A DNA stretch of 64,000 nt, taken from the NCBI GenBank assembly GCA_946183365.1, contig CAMHAH010000006.1, positions 1 through 64,000 of the forward strand, in the 5' to 3' direction. Numbering within the stretch: the stretch's first letter is position 1; each line of letters opens with the position of its first letter. The position numbers were made by a program, and so were the translations under genes. The notes under the pieces are model-generated. The model was not told the origin of the DNA and did not search any database. It saw only the letters and a program-made list of their open reading frames with translations. Shown here in pieces: positions 62,097 to 64,000 of this stretch. This DNA comes from an uncultured Clostridia bacterium (GTDB lineage Bacteria; Bacillota; Clostridia; Oscillospirales; Acutalibacteraceae).

Positions 62097-62672
62097 ATGC
62101 TAAACGTAGAATTCGCGTATTCGGCGGGACTTAGCTCTCAGCTTCGACCCGACGACAGACCCGACGTGGTTTTTTCGGGTCGTTCAAACGTCGGCAAGTC
62201 ATCGCTGATAAATAAGCTGTGCAACCGTAAATCTCTGGCTCGCGTCAGCTCAAAGCCCGGCAAGACCGCTACGATAAACTTCTTTGACGCGGGCGACTTC
62301 AACCTCGTCGATCTGCCCGGCTACGGCTACGCTAAGGTAAGCAAGGTCGAAAAGCTCAGATGGGCAGAGCTGGTCGAGGGATACTTCGCGGCGGGGCGTG
62401 ATATCGCTCTGGTCGTGCAGATAATCGATATGCGCCACAAGCCCTCTGTCGACGATATGAATATGATAAACTATCTTTATGACAGCCGTATCCCTTTCAT
62501 CATCGTTATGACTAAGGCGGACAAGCTTAATAATACTCAGTTCGCCGATCAGACAGAGCAGATGACAGAGATATTCGCCGATTATAAGGATGTAGAGCTT
62601 TATCCGTTCTCCGCCCTCAAGGGTTACGGAGCTGACAAGATCACCGAGGCGATATTATCAAGGCTTAAGTAG
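62097..62672 (+). CDS. ysxC: Ribosome biogenesis GTPase YsxC (EngB/YihA)
   Basis: This 191-residue GTPase is needed for 50S assembly. G1 is GRSNVGKSSLIN, G2 region KPGKTATINFF, G3 DLPGYGYAKV and G4 TKADKL. CAGGAGTG precedes the ATG, 13 bases after lon. The lon-ysxC pairing is conserved in Firmicutes. Confidence 0.96.
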   Translation: MLNVEFAYSAGLSSQLRPDDRPDVVFSGRSNVGKSSLINKLCNRKSLARVSSKPGKTATINFFDAGDFNLVDLPGYGYAKVSKVEKLRWAELVEGYFAAGRDIALVVQIIDMRHKPSVDDMNMINYLYDSRIPFIIVMTKADKLNNTQFADQTEQMTEIFADYKDVELYPFSALKGYGADKITEAILSRLK

Positions 62673-62696
62673 AGATCATAATTTGGAGGTATAGAT

Positions 62697-63977
62697 ATGA
62701 AAAAGACACCGTTTTTGACCAAGGCGGCTGCCGAGGATATCATCAAGGATATCCCTACGCCGTTCCACATCTACGACGAGAAGGGTATTCGTGAGAACTG
62801 CCGCAGATTGTACAAGGCTTTTTCATGGAACAAGGGCTTCAAGGAGTATTTCGCAGTTAAGGCTACGCCTAATCCCTATCTGCTGTCTATCCTTAAGGAA
62901 GAGGGCTGCGGCGTTGACTGCTCCTCTCTGACCGAGCTCGTCATGAGCGAGGCTTGCGGCTTTAAGGGCGCTGACATCATGTTCTCGTCAAACGTAACGC
63001 CCGAGGAGGATATGATAAAGGCATATCAGCTCGGAGCGTATATCAACCTTGACGATATAAACTTCGTACCGTTCATCGAGCGCGTCTGCGGAGTTCCCGA
63101 GACGGTCTGCTGCCGTTATAATCCGGGCGGTAAATTTGAACTCGCCGCCTCACGCACAGGCGTCCAGGTCATGGACAACCCCGGCGAGGCTAAGTACGGC
63201 ATGACCGAGGATCAGATGGCTGAGGCGTTCACCCGCCTTAAGGCTGACGGCGCGAAGCACTTCGGCATCCACGCTTTCTTGGCTTCAAACACCGTTTCAA
63301 ACGAGTATTACGCCGATCTTGCTTCTATTCTCTTCAAGCTCGCGATCAGGCTTCGCGACCGCTGCGGCGTCCATATCTCTTTCATTAACCTTTCGGGCGG
63401 TATCGGCGTAGATTACCGTCCCGAAGAGCCCACCAACGATATCATGGTTATCGGCGATCTCGTTCGTCAGAAGTTTGAAGAGATCTTAGTGCCCGAGGGC
63501 ATGGGCGATATCGCCATATTCAGTGAGCTCGGCAGATACATGATGGCTCCTTACGGCGCCCTCATAGCTACCTGCCTGCACACAAAGCATATCTATAAGG
63601 ATTATATCGGTCTCGACGCCTGCGCGGCTAACCTCATGAGACCCGCTATGTACGGCTCATACCATCATATCACCGTGCTGGGCAAAGAGGACGAGCCCTG
63701 CGACCATCTTTATGACGTAACGGGCGGATTATGCGAGAACAACGACAAGTTTGCTGTCGACCGTATGCTGCCCGAGATACTGCCCGGCGACCTTATCTAT
63801 ATCCACGATACGGGAGCTCACGGTTTTTCTATGGGCTATAACTACAACGGCAAGCTGCGCTCCGCTGAGGTCCTCTTGAAAGAGGACGGCTCTCATCAGC
63901 TTATCCGCAGAGCTGAGACCATGGACGATTATTTCGCGACCTTCGACTTCTCGCCGTATCACTTCAACACTAAGTGA
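62697..63977 (+). CDS. lysA: Diaminopimelate decarboxylase
   Basis: LysA decarboxylates meso-diaminopimelate to lysine. The 426-residue PLP enzyme of the alanine racemase fold has the PLP lysine in FAVKATPNP, LSGGIGVDYRP and SELGRYMMAPYGALI; the C-terminal barrel includes GAHGFSMGYNYNG. A related decarboxylase such as carboxynorspermidine decarboxylase is less likely given the glycine-rich motif and length. TTGGAGGT lies upstream. No lysine riboswitch is visible in the 24-base gap. Confidence 0.9.
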   Translation: MKKTPFLTKAAAEDIIKDIPTPFHIYDEKGIRENCRRLYKAFSWNKGFKEYFAVKATPNPYLLSILKEEGCGVDCSSLTELVMSEACGFKGADIMFSSNVTPEEDMIKAYQLGAYINLDDINFVPFIERVCGVPETVCCRYNPGGKFELAASRTGVQVMDNPGEAKYGMTEDQMAEAFTRLKADGAKHFGIHAFLASNTVSNEYYADLASILFKLAIRLRDRCGVHISFINLSGGIGVDYRPEEPTNDIMVIGDLVRQKFEEILVPEGMGDIAIFSELGRYMMAPYGALIATCLHTKHIYKDYIGLDACAANLMRPAMYGSYHHITVLGKEDEPCDHLYDVTGGLCENNDKFAVDRMLPEILPGDLIYIHDTGAHGFSMGYNYNGKLRSAEVLLKEDGSHQLIRRAETMDDYFATFDFSPYHFNTK

Positions 63978-64000
63978 CCTTTGACGGCTATATTAATATC

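Overview
The window is a densely packed piece of chromosome from a Gram-positive, spore-forming Clostridia bacterium, most like the Ruminococcus/Oscillospiraceae group. Evidence: Firmicutes gene orders (infC-rpmI-rplT, plsX-rnc-smc-ftsY, miaB-ylbF-mutS-mutL-miaA, rplS-lepB-rbgA-rnhB-yraN, tig-clpP-clpX-lon-ysxC), a YunB sporulation gene, SepF and DivIVA, strong AGGAGG ribosome binding sites and TTGACA-N17-TATAAT promoters. No rRNA, tRNA, CRISPR array, transposase or prophage is visible. Nearly everything reads on the plus strand; only tadA, a CPBP protease and a small XRE regulator read on the minus strand.

Layout. 1-3550: murD, a GNAT acetyltransferase and a methionine gamma-lyase-like PLP enzyme. 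3544-7640: the main accessory patch. A RepA-like AAA ATPase gene sits between two direct copies of a repeat and terminator block. tadA and a CPBP protease follow on the minus strand, and inverted copies of an interspersed repeat bound the whole patch. 7751-9160: the IF3/L35/L20 operon behind an L20-type leader with an attenuator. 9351-17435: SpoU methyltransferase, dprA, topA, trmFO, plsX, rnc and a radical SAM gene. 17451-26995: smc, ftsY, rdgB, yhbY, nadD, yqeK, rsfS, leuS. 27076-30770: a PlsC-like acyltransferase, an AT-rich pair (XRE regulator and a surface protein ending in an SPKTG-type sorting signal), rpsU and a lipoprotein. 30778-33890: M24 peptidase, efp, a CD1247-type zinc-ribbon protein and yunB. 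34090-48385: miaB, ylbF, mutS, mutL, miaA, an HlyD-like adaptor, yggS, sepF, ylmH, divIVA, ileS. 48446-53764: lspA, rluD, a 700-base noncoding stretch, rplS behind an L19-type leader, lepB, rbgA, rnhB, yraN. 53962-63977: thrC, a phosphoesterase, tig, clpP, clpX, lon, ysxC, lysA.

Most genes serve translation and ribosome assembly, genome maintenance, protein export and quality control, and cell division. Many overlap by 1-4 bases, so translational coupling is common. The observations most worth following are: an LspA homologue with Glu in place of a catalytic Asp; two genes with AUN start codons (infC AUC, radical SAM AUU); the repeat-bounded ATPase cassette; a family of 7-base tandem repeats at six intergenic loci; and the structured, repeat-rich noncoding stretch between rluD and rplS. 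I found no clear multi-gene defence or biosynthetic system.
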